Of a DNA stretch of 64,000 bases, positions 52,245-62,400 are shown one piece after another. The position numbers and the translations under genes are program-made. The stretch's first letter is position 1. Each line of letters starts with the position of its first letter. Where the stretch lies: NCBI GenBank assembly GCA_963728975.1, contig CAVSMF010000007.1, positions 1 through 64,000 on the forward strand, in the 5' to 3' direction. The notes beneath the pieces were generated by a model. It did not search any database. It had not been told where the DNA came from and saw only the letters and a list, made by a program, of their open reading frames with translations. This DNA comes from DATFCK01 sp963728975. Lineage in GTDB: Bacteria; Verrucomicrobiota; Verrucomicrobiia; Chthoniobacterales; UBA10450.

Positions 52245-52771
52245 AAACGATGGTCGGCATTCTTCTTGGAGTGGGTGCTCTTTTTGTCGTCTCCGGGGCC
52301 GTCATCATGATCGTGGGCGCGCTCCTTCCGCGCCAACACCAGGTCTCGCGCTCGATCGTTTTACAACAGTCGCCGGCCACGATTTATTCTCTGCTCCGTG
52401 ATTTCGTCGCCGCTCCAGGCTGGAGAAAGGATGTTAAACGGGTCGAAATGTTAACCGCTGAAGAGAGCGATCGAGTCCGGTTTCGCGAGTACGGAGGGCA
52501 TGGAAGCGTGACCTACGAAGTAGTGACCGATGTTGCGGGCGAACATCTCGTTACCCGCATTGTCGACACCAACCTGGGATATACCGGTTCGTGGGACTAT
52601 CGCCTTTCGCCCGCCGCTGCCGGAACCCGATTGACCATCACCGAGAATGGCGATGTTACGAATATATTCTTTCGGTTCATGTCCCGCTTCGTCTTCGGCC
52701 ACACCGCGACAATAGACAGATACCTCCATGCCGTAGCTGCTCACTTTGGCGAAAGAGATGTTGGAAAGTAG
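52241..52771 (+). CDS. Membrane-anchored SRPBCC protein
   Basis: 176 residues: MKTMVGILLGVGALFVVSGA then VIMIVGALLP is a membrane anchor, followed by SRSIVLQQSPATIYSLLRDF, APGWRKDVKRVEMLTAEESD, TNLGYTGSWDYRLSPAAAGT and NIFFRFMSRFVFGHTATIDR. A START-like lipid/hydrophobic-ligand fold tethered to the membrane. Coupled to the upstream MarR gene. Confidence 0.9.
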   Translation: MKTMVGILLGVGALFVVSGAVIMIVGALLPRQHQVSRSIVLQQSPATIYSLLRDFVAAPGWRKDVKRVEMLTAEESDRVRFREYGGHGSVTYEVVTDVAGEHLVTRIVDTNLGYTGSWDYRLSPAAAGTRLTITENGDVTNIFFRFMSRFVFGHTATIDRYLHAVAAHFGERDVGK

Positions 52772-52804
52772 CAAACGCGGGAGTGCGACGCTGCCGGGGC
52801 CCGT

Positions 52805-53308
52805 TCATTGACGGCCCGATACCGGCGTTGCGCTGCCGGCCGGTTTTGAGCGAAACGGCGCCGGAATGACCCCGAGTTGGGCCAGGAAATGTGCGACATC
52901 GAACAGATCGCGCTGCCCCGCGATCTTGCCGTCGCGGAAGTGGAAGATCGAAACAAAAGGGACGCGGACCGTTTTCCCAGTCGATTTTCCAATCATGGTT
53001 CCTTCTACAACCAGATCGTCGCCCGCGGAAGTTGTGTGGGCGATTTCCCAATCGAGCGATTCGTATTTGGGAAAGACCTTGCTCAGCAGTTCGCGGATCT
53101 GCTCCGCTCCTTTCAAGTTTAGCTCGAAACTGGGATCGACGAATGTCGCATCCGGCGTGTAAAATTGCGCCATGCGATCGGCGTCGCGTGCTTTGTAAGC
53201 GGAATAAAAGTCCCGTATGAAATTCTCCGGCGGCGCCGCCCCGGACGCGAAATGGACAGCTGCCGGGCCGGCAAGAAAGAGAAAAATGGCGCCGGCGGTC
53301 AGTTTCAT
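52805..53308 (-). CDS. Exported SnoaL-like protein
   Basis: 167 residues from ATG 53308: signal peptide MKLTAGAIFLFLAGPAAVHF, then FIRDFYSAYKARDADRMAQF, YTPDATFVDPSFELNLKGAE, LVVEGTMIGKSTGKTVRVPF and FHFRDGKIAGQRDLFD. The SnoaL2 pattern (F-Y-x-A-x-x-x-x-D, H/F-F-R-D-G-K-I) is clear. Substrate unknown. Confidence 0.9.
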   Translation of the reverse strand: MKLTAGAIFLFLAGPAAVHFASGAAPPENFIRDFYSAYKARDADRMAQFYTPDATFVDPSFELNLKGAEQIRELLSKVFPKYESLDWEIAHTTSAGDDLVVEGTMIGKSTGKTVRVPFVSIFHFRDGKIAGQRDLFDVAHFLAQLGVIPAPFRSKPAGSATPVSGRQ

Positions 53309-53629
53309 TTTATTAGGCTGCAAGACTAACAACAGCAGGCTATGAAACGCGGTGAAACACCACCGAATCAATCTTCAAATGATCAACGCGCCGGACAAAA
53401 ATACCCATCAAACGGACATGGCGCCCAATCGATTGTCGCGAACGAATTTGGTTATTGCCCGCGAATGACGCGAATCAAACGAAAGAAAAACGCCTCGGCG
53501 GAACGCGGAAAACCGGGCGGCAGCGGCCGACCGCCTTTGCGTCTTCAATTTTCGTGTTATTCGCGTGTTCCGCGGGCAAGAACTTCCCCGACTAAGGCGT
53601 GGAACCGCGGTGACTTGGCTCTCGCAGAC
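53309..53629. other. About 320 bp intergenic, nothing identified
   Basis: No gene, hairpin or repeat stood out. A plus-strand frame from 53342 runs on over the 3' end of the ALDH gene and is a shadow. Confidence 0.5.
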
Positions 53630-55207
53630 TTACAGTCCGACCACGACCGCCTTGGTCTGGGTATACAGGTTCAAGACTTCGTGGCCCATCTCCCGGCCCC
53701 AGCCCGATTGCTTGTAACCACCAAACGGAAGCGCCGCGTCGAATACGTTGTAACAATTAATCCACACCGTTCCCGCTTTCAGTTCGGCGGCGATCCGATG
53801 GGCCTTGGCTATGTCGCTCGTCCAGACGCCCGCGGCCAGGCCATATTCGGTCTGGTTCGCCCGTGCAATTAATTCCTCCGGCTTGGTGAACGGTTCGGCC
53901 ACCACCACCGGGCCGAAGATCTCTTCCCGGACAATGCTCATACCCGGTTTCACATCTTTTACCACGGTCGGTTGAACAAAATAACCGCGGTCGCCCGCGC
54001 GCGCTCCGCCGGTTACGTAACAAGCGCCTTCCTGTTTGCCTTGATGCATGTAATTAGTCACCCGGGACAGCTGTTCCTGCGAAACTAACGGCCCCATCTC
54101 CGTCTCCGAATTCAGTCCTGGACCGAGCTTGATCTTCTTGGCGTGTTCGGCCACCCCGTTAACGACCTCATCGAAAATGCCTCGCTCAACCATCAGCCGG
54201 GAGCCCGCGCAGCAACATTGCCCGTGGTTGAAGAAGATCGCGTTGGCCGCGCCCGCGATCGCGGCCTCAAGGTCCCCCGCATCCTTGAACACAATGTTCG
54301 GAGACTTTCCTCCCAGCTCGAGACTCACTTTCTTCAGGTTCCCGGCCGCGGCCCGCACAATAAGTTTTCCGACTTCGGTCGAACCGGTGAATGCGATCTT
54401 GTCCACATCCGGATGAGCGGCAAGCGCGGCGCCGGCTGTTTCGCCAAAACCGGTCACGACGTTTACCACCCCTTCCGGAATGCCCGCTTCCAGAATCAGT
54501 TCACCCAGACGCAGGGCCGATAATGGCGTTTGTTCGGCCGGTTTGAGAACGACGCAGTTACCGGCCGCCAGAGCCGGTCCCAGTTTCCATGCCGCCATTA
54601 GCAGAGGAAAATTCCACGGAATTATCTGGCCGACGACGCCGACCGGTTCCCGCACGGTGAAGGCATGGAATCGCGCCCCATTCGCATAAGGAACGCTGAT
54701 CGGAATGGTGTTCCCTTCGATCTTGGTGGCCCAACCCGCCATGTAATGAAATAAATCGGCGGCCAGCGGAACGTCCGCCACCCGGGCTACGGCGCGGGGC
54801 TTGCCGTTATCGAGCGATTCGATCTCGGCCAATTCATCCGCGTGCTCAAGAATCAGATCGCCAATGCGCCATATCAGTTTGCCCCGTTCGCTCGGGGTCA
54901 GGCGACGCCACGGCCCGGATTCGAAAGCGCGGCGACCCGCTGCCACCGCGCGGTCAATATCCTCCTTGTTACTGTCCGGAACCCGGGCAATAACGGAAGC
55001 GTCCGCGGGGTTGAAAACATCGAAAGTCTTGTTGGACACGGCGGGCGCCCATTTGCCGCCGATCAAGTTCCGCTTGGGTTTTGCCAGCCAGCCTGCCGTC
55101 CGGGAACCGATCGCTATCCGTTTGGCTGAAGCATGTCCGTTCCCGCTGATCCGGGATTTCCCGGGTGTCCGGGCGCCGATCCGTCGATGAGAAGTGGTCG
55201 TCTTCAT
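53630..55207 (-). CDS. NAD(P)+-dependent aldehyde dehydrogenase
   Basis: 525 residues from ATG 55207: NLIGGKWAPAVSNKTFDVFN, VVGQIIPWNFPLLMAAWKLG, LKPAEQTPLSALRLGELILE, IAFTGSTEVGKLIV, general base in VSLELGGKSPN and catalytic Cys in FFNHGQCCCAGSRLM, ending PFGGYKQSGWGREMGHEVLN. A class-typical ALDH with a basic N-terminal extension of about 45 residues. It oxidises an aliphatic or betaine-type aldehyde; the exact substrate is unknown. A MITE-like element lies just upstream. Confidence 0.94.
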   Translation of the reverse strand: MKTTTSHRRIGARTPGKSRISGNGHASAKRIAIGSRTAGWLAKPKRNLIGGKWAPAVSNKTFDVFNPADASVIARVPDSNKEDIDRAVAAGRRAFESGPWRRLTPSERGKLIWRIGDLILEHADELAEIESLDNGKPRAVARVADVPLAADLFHYMAGWATKIEGNTIPISVPYANGARFHAFTVREPVGVVGQIIPWNFPLLMAAWKLGPALAAGNCVVLKPAEQTPLSALRLGELILEAGIPEGVVNVVTGFGETAGAALAAHPDVDKIAFTGSTEVGKLIVRAAAGNLKKVSLELGGKSPNIVFKDAGDLEAAIAGAANAIFFNHGQCCCAGSRLMVERGIFDEVVNGVAEHAKKIKLGPGLNSETEMGPLVSQEQLSRVTNYMHQGKQEGACYVTGGARAGDRGYFVQPTVVKDVKPGMSIVREEIFGPVVVAEPFTKPEELIARANQTEYGLAAGVWTSDIAKAHRIAAELKAGTVWINCYNVFDAALPFGGYKQSGWGREMGHEVLNLYTQTKAVVVGL

Positions 55208-55247
55208 ATAATTTGATGGGGCAGGGCGCCTTTCTGGCATCACTGTT

Positions 55248-55523
55248 TTAGAAGCCATCTCATAAATAGGGTGGGCCGGGCAAGAGCAATTTGGGGCGGA
55301 TGGCAAGGCGCGAGTGACGAGCATGCCCTCAGCGGCCTGTGAGAAGCGAGCAACGCTGGCAGACGCCCCAAATTGCTCTTGCCCTTCGGGTAGCGTCGCT
55401 TTTCGGCTTGGCCTGCGTTGCTCCTCGGTCGTAGATCCATTCGGATATGCTTCCTCCTCGCGCCTTGTCCAAACCGAAAATCAATAGCCACCCGGCCCAC
55501 CCTATTTATGAGATGGCTTCTAA
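55248..55523. mobile_element. MITE-like palindromic element
   Basis: About 276 bp bounded by perfect inverted repeats of 33 bp (ttagaagccatctcataaat ... at 55248-55280 and its complement at 55491-55523). Inside, a second inverted pair (gcaagagcaatttggggcg at 55280-55298; cgccccaaattgctcttgc at 55364-55382) makes a nested hairpin. No coding capacity; probably mobilised in trans. Confidence 0.8.
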
Positions 55524-55712
55524 TCTATTCTTAGTCCAGACCCGGCTAATGCAATCCTTCTTTTTGGGCGGGGCCGGGCAGCAGGAATCGGCTTGGCTAC
55601 CAGCCATTTGTTCGCGTACTGCCCACCAAACCTCTATCGGTCACTCGCTATTCAGCGATTAAACAATCATGCGGCCAACCTCCGGACCGCGCGCGAATGA
55701 ATACTGACCATT

Positions 55713-55994
55713 ATGAAAAGGAAGCTCGCAATATTGTTGACTGCTCTGCTGGCGGCCGGCGTTCTCGGCACGCGAACCGCCAATGCCCTCGATTTCTCAA
55801 TCAGCATTGGCGACCGTCCCTACTATGACGGTCCAACCTATTGGGACGATGGATATCTCTGGGTCTGGGTGCCTGGCCACGAACATCATCACCATTGGGT
55901 CCACGGCGAATACGTCCGGCGCGGCGAATGGCATCGGGAACATGCTCGCGAACATCACCACCACCATCACCACCATCGCGATCACGATCGTTAG
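55713..55994 (+). CDS. Exported His-rich small protein
   Basis: 93 residues: signal peptide MKRKLAILLTALLAAGVLGT ending ANA, then DFSISIGDRPYYDGPTYWDD with Y-L-W-V-W-V-P-G-H, and a C-terminus very rich in His (REHHHHHHHHRDHDR). The W-V-P-G-H motif occurs in small exported YXWXPG-type proteins. The His run suggests metal binding (inference). Confidence 0.82.
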   Translation: MKRKLAILLTALLAAGVLGTRTANALDFSISIGDRPYYDGPTYWDDGYLWVWVPGHEHHHHWVHGEYVRRGEWHREHAREHHHHHHHHRDHDR

Positions 55995-56424
55995 GATCGC
56001 GCATTGCTTCTAATCTGCGCGGCATGCTAGCCTTTGTCCGGCGGCTGCCGAGCCGGCGTTGAGAAAAGCATGGCTTCCGTCCGATTCGGAAGCGGTCGTG
56101 CCGTGTTCCGCTGTCTGCCGGCAGCGTTGCCTTAACGGGCGGGACGGCCCAGCAAGCTCGCAAACCAGGGCAACCCAAAGAAAAAATGGCGGCTTGGGCT
56201 CAGTTCCCGGAGAATACCGCCAAGGTGGAACCCGATCGACTGCATCGGACGGCGCCGGCTGATCTTTGATCCGAGATGCAGCCGGACGCACGTCCATCGC
56301 GTAGTGGGGTAGGGGTCGAGAGGGAGCAGACTGAAACTCATGCATTTGGTTTAAGCCCTGGATGGGCCAGAGCCCAGGGCGACCATTCTGTATTTCGGGC
56401 TCAGGGTTTTTGTGTAGATGCCCG
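55995..56424. other. About 430 bp before the LuxR-type regulator
   Basis: No gene recognised. The next reading frame is open from 56362 but the receiver-domain similarity begins only around 56512. Confidence 0.45.
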
Positions 56425-56502
56425 ATGACACGGCCTGCGCTTGACTTGGCCTGCCAGGTTGAGAAACTGCTTCGCGGAAAACGGATTTCAGAGAGAAAAA
56501 CT

Positions 56503-57156
56503 TTGAGCGGAGTGAAGATTCTAATCGCCGACGACCACGAAGTCGTCTGCGAAGGCACTCGCCTTCTGATCGAACGTCAGCCGGGCTGGCATGTGTGCGG
56601 GATAGCCAACACCGGACGCGAAGCCGTCGAGCTGGCCCAAAAACTCCGTCCGGACATTGCCGTCCTGGACATGACCATGCCCGACCTCAACGGCCTGGAT
56701 GCCGCCCGTTTGATCAAGCGTTCGCGTCCGGAAACCGAAATATTGATCTTCACCGCAAGCGATTCCGACGAGCTTATTCGGGACGTGTTCGCGGCCGGTG
56801 CGAAAAGTTATATTCGAAAAACCGACGCGGCCATCCATTTGGTGGCGGCGCTGACCGCTTTGGCCGAGCACAAACCGTTTTTTACTTCGAAAGCATCCGA
56901 GGCCGTTTTTGCGGGTATTCTCAGTCAAGACAGGGGCAGCCAGAGCGCGTCCGGGAAACGCTCCCTGACCGTGAGGGAGCGCGAAATTGTTCAGCTTCTG
57001 GCCGAAGGAAAAAGCAACAAGGAGGTCGCGGCCACCTTGGGAATCAGCGTCAAGACGGTCGAGACCCATCGGGCCGCGATCATGCGCAAGCTGTCGTTCG
57101 AATCGTTTAGCGATCTTGTCCGTTACGCGATTCGGAAACACATGATCGACGCATAA
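56503..57156 (+). CDS. NarL/LuxR-type response regulator
   Basis: Receiver: VKILIADDHEVVCEGTRLLI, phospho-Asp in IAVLDMTMPDLNGLDAARLI, TAS (FTASDSDE), KSYIRKTDAA. DNA-binding: LTVREREIVQLLAEGKSNKE, VAATLGISVKTVETHRAAIM then RKLSFESFSDLVRYAI, a complete GerE-type helix-turn-helix. The start is uncertain: the frame is open from ATG 56362, but TTG 56503 or GTG 56512 gives a standard-length protein of about 217 residues with a nearby purine-rich RBS (gagagaaaaa). No cognate kinase is adjacent. Confidence 0.9.
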   Translation: MSGVKILIADDHEVVCEGTRLLIERQPGWHVCGIANTGREAVELAQKLRPDIAVLDMTMPDLNGLDAARLIKRSRPETEILIFTASDSDELIRDVFAAGAKSYIRKTDAAIHLVAALTALAEHKPFFTSKASEAVFAGILSQDRGSQSASGKRSLTVREREIVQLLAEGKSNKEVAATLGISVKTVETHRAAIMRKLSFESFSDLVRYAIRKHMIDA

Positions 57157-57319
57157 CCTAATTACTTTCGCCGCTGATTGCAGTTCTGATTGTAGGGAGT
57201 CTCTATGAGACGGCATCCCACTTCGCGCCCCGCTATGAGATGGTATCCCTGTAGAGGTGTTTGTGCCAAACACCTGTCTTCGCGAGATTCGAGCCGCTAT
57301 CGCGAGATGGAACGGTTTC

Positions 57320-57438
57320 CATCTAGTCGACGGAGCGAACCGCGCCCCGCTCCGATACGTAACTTTCGTGCAGGTAGTTTATCCACCTTGCAGCCACGCG
57401 CGCTGTCGGGAACGGTCGCTGATCTTGGGTCTCGTTAG
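57320..57438 (+). other. Solitary attC, distant from the array and reversed
   Basis: Read on the minus strand it begins ccctaacgagacccaagatc, continues agcgaccg, gcgcgcgtgg and ends gggcgcggttcgctccgtcg. This closely follows the attC left part at 16133-16241. The right core on the plus strand is gttaggg (57432-57438); the other core is degenerate (catctag). Orientation matches the plus-strand VOC gene that follows. Confidence 0.78.
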
Positions 57439-57443
57439 GGGCC

Positions 57444-57938
57444 ATGACGCCATATTTGCATCATGGTCTTTACGAGGTGCACCTTCCTGTAACTGACTTG
57501 GAGCGCGCAGTCGCGTTCTATGTTGACAAGCTCGGATTCAAGTTCGGCTTTGGCGCGACCGGCGGATCGAGTGCTCTGCTTCTTTACAGCGACGAGCGTA
57601 CTCGCTGGATGCTTGGGCTGTTCCGTGTCGGCTCGGTTGTTCACCGCAGTGCCGCGGAATACCACATTTCCTTTCGGGTGGCTGCGGATCAGGTTGACAG
57701 CATGTTGCCTTGGCTGCATGAGCGCGGAATCGCGACTGAACATCCGCCTCGCGCGCCCGTGCAAGGCCCGATGAAGGAGCCGATTGTTCATGGCTGGATG
57801 CCAGCGGCGGCTGTATTTTTCAGAGATCCCGATGGGCATCTGCTCGAGTTCATTGCCGACTTGGCCGATAGCCCGCGGCCAGATTTCGTCTACAGGCCAT
57901 TGAGCGAGTGGCGCGCGCTCGTCGGGAGAAAGGCCTAA
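57444..57938 (+). CDS. VOC-family protein in a solitary integron-like cassette
   Basis: 164 residues: LHHGLYEVHLPVTDLERAVA then FYVDKLGFKFGFGATGGSSA, LLLYSDERTRWMLGLFRVGS, AAEYHISFRVAADQVDSMLP, and AAAVFFRDPDGHLLEFIADL. A glyoxalase/dioxygenase-fold protein; related proteins include antibiotic-resistance and detoxification enzymes, but substrate is unknown. The start follows an attC core by 5 bp and the TAA lies inside a gcctaac (57933-57939), as in the array cassettes. The expected downstream attC is missing beyond that core. Confidence 0.88.
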   Translation: MTPYLHHGLYEVHLPVTDLERAVAFYVDKLGFKFGFGATGGSSALLLYSDERTRWMLGLFRVGSVVHRSAAEYHISFRVAADQVDSMLPWLHERGIATEHPPRAPVQGPMKEPIVHGWMPAAAVFFRDPDGHLLEFIADLADSPRPDFVYRPLSEWRALVGRKA

Positions 57939-58262
57939 CCCCTATGTGAGATGTCAAAGGGTGACGGGCGCGGGCGTAGTTGGGTTGCTAGGTCATAGGT
58001 TTAGTTTTTGGTGAAGGGTAAAGTGGATTTTTGGAGCGCTTCCTTTTCCGATTTTGCTCGTTGGTCGGTGTTTCTGAACGGCTCTTACTCCTATCCGTGC
58101 CTGTCACTTATACTGTGTTCGCCGCGGCACAGACCGGTGTAACTGCCCACTTGCCGGCGATTACTAAAGCGATGCCAATTGGCCACCTCGCGATCGATCA
58201 CGACGCTGCTCAGTAGACCAAAGCCGCGCACTTAGCCGGGATCGGCGGTCCAAGAGTCCCTG
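57939..58262. other. About 320 bp after the solitary cassette, nothing identified
   Basis: After the R'' core the sequence does not fold like an attC. An open plus-strand frame at 58031-58216 has no recognisable character. Confidence 0.45.
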
Positions 58263-58577
58263 CTAGGAAGGCGAAGATGCGGCGATCTGTTTATGTTCCA
58301 GAACGTGATGCAACGTCTTGAGCAGTTGCTGTCTATCGTAGGGCTTGTTCAGAAAATGTGTGACATTCAGAGTCTGAAGCTCGGCCAGGTGGGCGGGCTC
58401 GCCATACCCGCTCGAGGCGACGAACAGCATGTCCGGTTCCATTTTCTTAAACGCCCGAATAAGGGAGACACCGTCCATGTAGGGAAGAACAATATCGGTC
58501 AAGACGACTTGGATGGCACCCATCTGTTTTGCGTAGGTCGCGACGGCGTCCGGAGGCTGCGGCCGTTTCTGCTTCAA
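58263..58577 (-). pseudogene. Truncated receiver domain
   Basis: 104 codons. The body AIQVVLTDIVLPYMDGVSLI, RAFKKMEPDMLFVASSGYGE, then LNVTHFLNKPYDRQQLLKTL covers the second half of a receiver, with the phospho-Asp but without the first strand and the acidic pocket (I-L-V-V-D-D). It closely resembles the receiver ending the large kinase at 59466 and is probably a leftover from a duplicated hybrid kinase. Confidence 0.75.
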
Positions 58578-58605
58578 TCTGCACTGCTAAACGAAGGAAT
58601 CAATA

Positions 58606-59391
58606 ATGAAAACAATACTCATCGTCGAAGACGACCAGAAAATCGCCTTGGCTCTGCAAGTTCGACTCAGAGCAAATCGTTACGCCGTATCGGTCGCCTC
58701 TGATGCGATCGTGGGAGCGAGCCTGGGCCGCACACTCAAACCGGACTTGATCCTCCTGGACATTTCCATACCGGGAGGCAATGGCTTCCAACTGGCAGAA
58801 ACCTTCTACCAGATGCCCGAAACCAAGGGAACGCCGATTATTTTCATCACCGCGTCCAAGAGTCCGGACCTCGTGCGAAAGGTAATGGACTTGGGGGCCA
58901 TTGGCCTGTTCGAGAAACCATTCGACACCGAAAAACTGCTCTACAGCGTTGAGCGGGAATTAAATTGTCAGGACACATCGAACGCGCGGAAATCCGCTGC
59001 ATCTGCGAGTCCAAAACAAGGTCAGCAGGGTCCCAAGCAGATTCTCATCATCGAAGATGACCAGAAGATCGCGCTGGCCCTGGCCCTTCGCCTTAAAGCC
59101 GCCGGCTATGAGACTACGACGACCTATGACGCGTTGACTGGATTGAACGCCGCCGTCAAAGATCCTCCAGCTCTGGTGCTGTTAGACATCTCCATGCCCG
59201 CCGGAGATGGTTTTTCCGTTGCCGAGAAAATTCACACTCTCATCCCCACGCATACGCCGATTATTTTTCTTACCGCGAGCAAGAAGCCCGATTTCCGGGC
59301 CAAGGCAAAGAGATTGGGAGCGGCAGGATATTTCGAGAAGCCATACGAGGCGGAAGAGCTTTTTGGCGCGATTCGACAGGTATTAGCTTGA
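58606..59391 (+). CDS. Double-receiver protein (REC-REC)
   Basis: 261 residues with two receiver domains and no output domain: residues 1-120 (KTILIVEDDQKIALALQVRL, LILLDISIPGGNGFQLAETF, FITASK, FEKPFDTEKL) and about 145-261 (QILIIEDDQKIALALALRLK, LVLLDISMPAGDGFSVAEKI, FLTASKKPDF, YFEKPYEAEE). Both have phosphorylatable Asp, Thr and Lys. The two halves are clearly a tandem duplication. It diverges from or sits beside a giant hybrid kinase, so it may act as phosphate sink or relay. Confidence 0.93.
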   Translation: MKTILIVEDDQKIALALQVRLRANRYAVSVASDAIVGASLGRTLKPDLILLDISIPGGNGFQLAETFYQMPETKGTPIIFITASKSPDLVRKVMDLGAIGLFEKPFDTEKLLYSVERELNCQDTSNARKSAASASPKQGQQGPKQILIIEDDQKIALALALRLKAAGYETTTTYDALTGLNAAVKDPPALVLLDISMPAGDGFSVAEKIHTLIPTHTPIIFLTASKKPDFRAKAKRLGAAGYFEKPYEAEELFGAIRQVLA

Positions 59392-59465
59392 GGAGGTCCG
59401 ATAATAAGCGCCTCATCGCGCTGATCGTCGGGTTTCGATGCGCGGCGCGAGAGAGTTAACTCGAA

Positions 59466-62400
59466 TCATATGTGAGATTGCGCGCTGAGTGTATCGCGGA
59501 GGGTCTCAAGGAGTTTTGCCGTATCGTACGGCTTTGTCAGGAAATTTCTTACACCCAGGCTTTCCAACTCGGCAACGCGCGTTTCCTCGCCCTGACCAGT
59601 GGAAGCAATGAAGACCATTTCGGGTTTCATCTTCTTGATCGCTCGGATTAGCGCAACGCCGTCCACGTAAGGCATCATGATATCGGTCAGAACCGCGTTA
59701 ATAGAGCCCGTCTGCTGGGCAAAGGCGGCCAGCGCCTCCGTGCCGTCATTCGCTAAGAGAACACGGTAGTTGTGCTTTTCCAGGATCACCTTGGTGATAC
59801 GACGAATGCCGGCCTCATCGTCAACCACTAGAATTAATTCGCCCTTCCCATTCAATGATTCGAGCGAAGCTGCAGATTTTGGAGAGAATGCTTCACTCAC
59901 TTGCGCGGGCAGAAAGACCTTAAACGTCGTACCTGTTCCGATTTCGCTGTAAACGGAGATGAAACCGCCATGGCTCTTAATGATTCCGAGCGCGGTGGAA
60001 AGTCCGAGACCGGTGCCTTTGCCAACTTCTTTCGTGGTAAAGAAAGGATCGAAAATCTTGTCGATTGTCGCGCGTGACATGCCGGTGCCGGTATCGGTCA
60101 CGCGGAACATGACGTGCGGACCGGGTTTAGCACCCAGCGTCATGGATGCGTAGTGCTCGTCGACGTCGAAATTTTCCGCGCCGATTTTAAGAGAGCCACC
60201 ATTCGGCATCGCGTCGCGAGCGTTGACCGAGAGATTGAGCAAGACTTGATGCAACTGAGTCGGGTCACACTTGATCGACCAAAGATCATCGGTGTAACAG
60301 CCGAGGATTTCGATTGTCTTCGGAAAAGTGTTTTGGGCGATGTCGATCATTTCCTGAACCAAGTGGCTGGGCTTGATTGGGACACTTTCGCCTTCGATCC
60401 CACGCGCGAACGTAAGCACTTGCTTCACGACATTGGCACCGCGTTTGGCGCTTTCTTCTATAAGCGCAATGCTCGATGCCGCTTCCTCTCCCGTAGGATT
60501 TTCCCGCAAAATTTCCGCGCATATTAGAATTGGCGTGAGAATGTTGTTTAGATCGTGCGCGACTCCGCTGGCCAGCGTGCCGATACTTTCGAGGCGCTGG
60601 GCGCGCAGCAGGTGTGTTTCGAGTTTCTTTTGCTCGGTCACGTCGGTGCAAATAATCAGGACCGAATGCGGCGTGCCGTCCGGATTACGCACGAGAGTCG
60701 CCCGTTCCTCGGTAATCAATTCCTTGCCCTCTTTGGTGATCTGTTTGATTTCACCGCGAAATTCATCCGCGGACAATAGAGCCGACATGATTTTCTCGAT
60801 TTCTTCCGGATCGGCGAAATTCGCATCGCCTGCCTCCCCCATGACCTCGGCCGCCGTCCAGCCGTATAAGCGTTCCGCACCGTTGTTCCAAAAGACGACA
60901 CGACGATCTTCGAAATTGCGGATAATGATCGCATCGTGGGCGCGATTTATTATGTCTGCTTGCTCGAGCAGACGTTCTTCCCCGCGCTTCCGCTCGGTAA
61001 TATCGCGATTTATTTCGAGGACATATTCCCGCTTCGGTTCGCGCACGAGCGCCATGCGGCTCTCCACCGTGATTTGACGACCGTCGCTCGTGGTGTGTTT
61101 CAATTCTCCCTGCCACACTCCATTTCGATCTAAAGATTCGATAAGCGTTTGCAAACCGCCCGTAACTTGCGTGTTCAACAGTTGCTGAGACGTCTTTCCA
61201 ACCGCTTCTTCGTCGGTGTAGCCGTAAAGACTTCCAGCGCCACGATTCCAAAACCTAATCGGGCCTTTCCAATCCCACACTAGTACCGCGTCGTAGGTTT
61301 GATCAAATAACGCAGCTTGCTCCCGCAGAGTTTCCTCTGCTCTTTTGCGCTCGGTGATGTCGTTGATCAGCACCACTTTCGCGCGTCGTCCGAGCCAAGT
61401 CAGCTCGTTCGACGTGATTTCCACGTCAATCAGCTTCCTATCCTTCGTGCAGTGTCGCCATTGGCTCGATTGGTTCAGGTCGTCATCTTTTTGAGACAGA
61501 TCATCCATCAGGGCGGGAATATCTTCAGACGGCCGGATGTCTTTAATGGTCATGGCCCGAAATTCGCCTTGGGAATATCCGTAATGTTTGACCGCAGCAG
61601 CGTTCACCGCCAGAAACGAAAGTGTCTCCAAGTCATAAACCCACATCGGGCTGGGATTGCTTTCAAATAGTGCTCGATACCGTTCTTCACTTGCCTGCAT
61701 CAGTTCTTCCGCCTGTTTGCGCTCGGTGATGTCGCTTATCGTTCCAATGGCCAGGAGTGGTTGGTTGTTCGCGTCGTGAACCAGAGTACCGCCGTAGCTG
61801 AAGATACGCTGCCAGCCGACCTTGATATTTCTTACGCGCAATTCGAGATCGTGCAGGCTTTCGCCACGAAGAATGCGAGACAGCGGCCACTCTTCCACAG
61901 AAATGGGCGTCCCATCGATAGCCGACAGTTCGAATGTATCGACCAGCTCGGTCAACTTTCGCGCGCCGTCATCGACATTCGCAAACCCGTGGAGCTCTAG
62001 CGCGGCGCGATTCCAGTGCAATAGTTTGCCATTAAGATCGCTAACCACCACGCCCTCGTTAAGATTCTCAACGACCGTTTGCAGATGAGCTTCACTTACG
62101 CGTAATGCACCCTCCGCCTGTTTGCGCTCGGTGATATCGCGCGCCACTTTGGACACACCGATGACCTTGCCGTTGACATCCTTGATCGGTGATGCCGTGA
62201 TCGAGACATCAATCAGCCGCCCGTCCTTGGTTTGTCGTAACGTCTCAAAACTCTCGACATTTTCGCCACGCCTGACTTTCTCCTTGATTCTATCTTCCTC
62301 CTCCTGGCGGTCGGTAGGAATCAGCCGCATGATTGAAGCCCCCATCATCTCGCTGGCCTCATAACCGAAAATCTCTTCCGCACCTTTATTCCAACTTGTG

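Noticed and set aside
59770..61077. Plus-strand ORFs opposite the giant kinase
   Set aside because: They are antisense frames of a well-supported coding region with no domains of their own.
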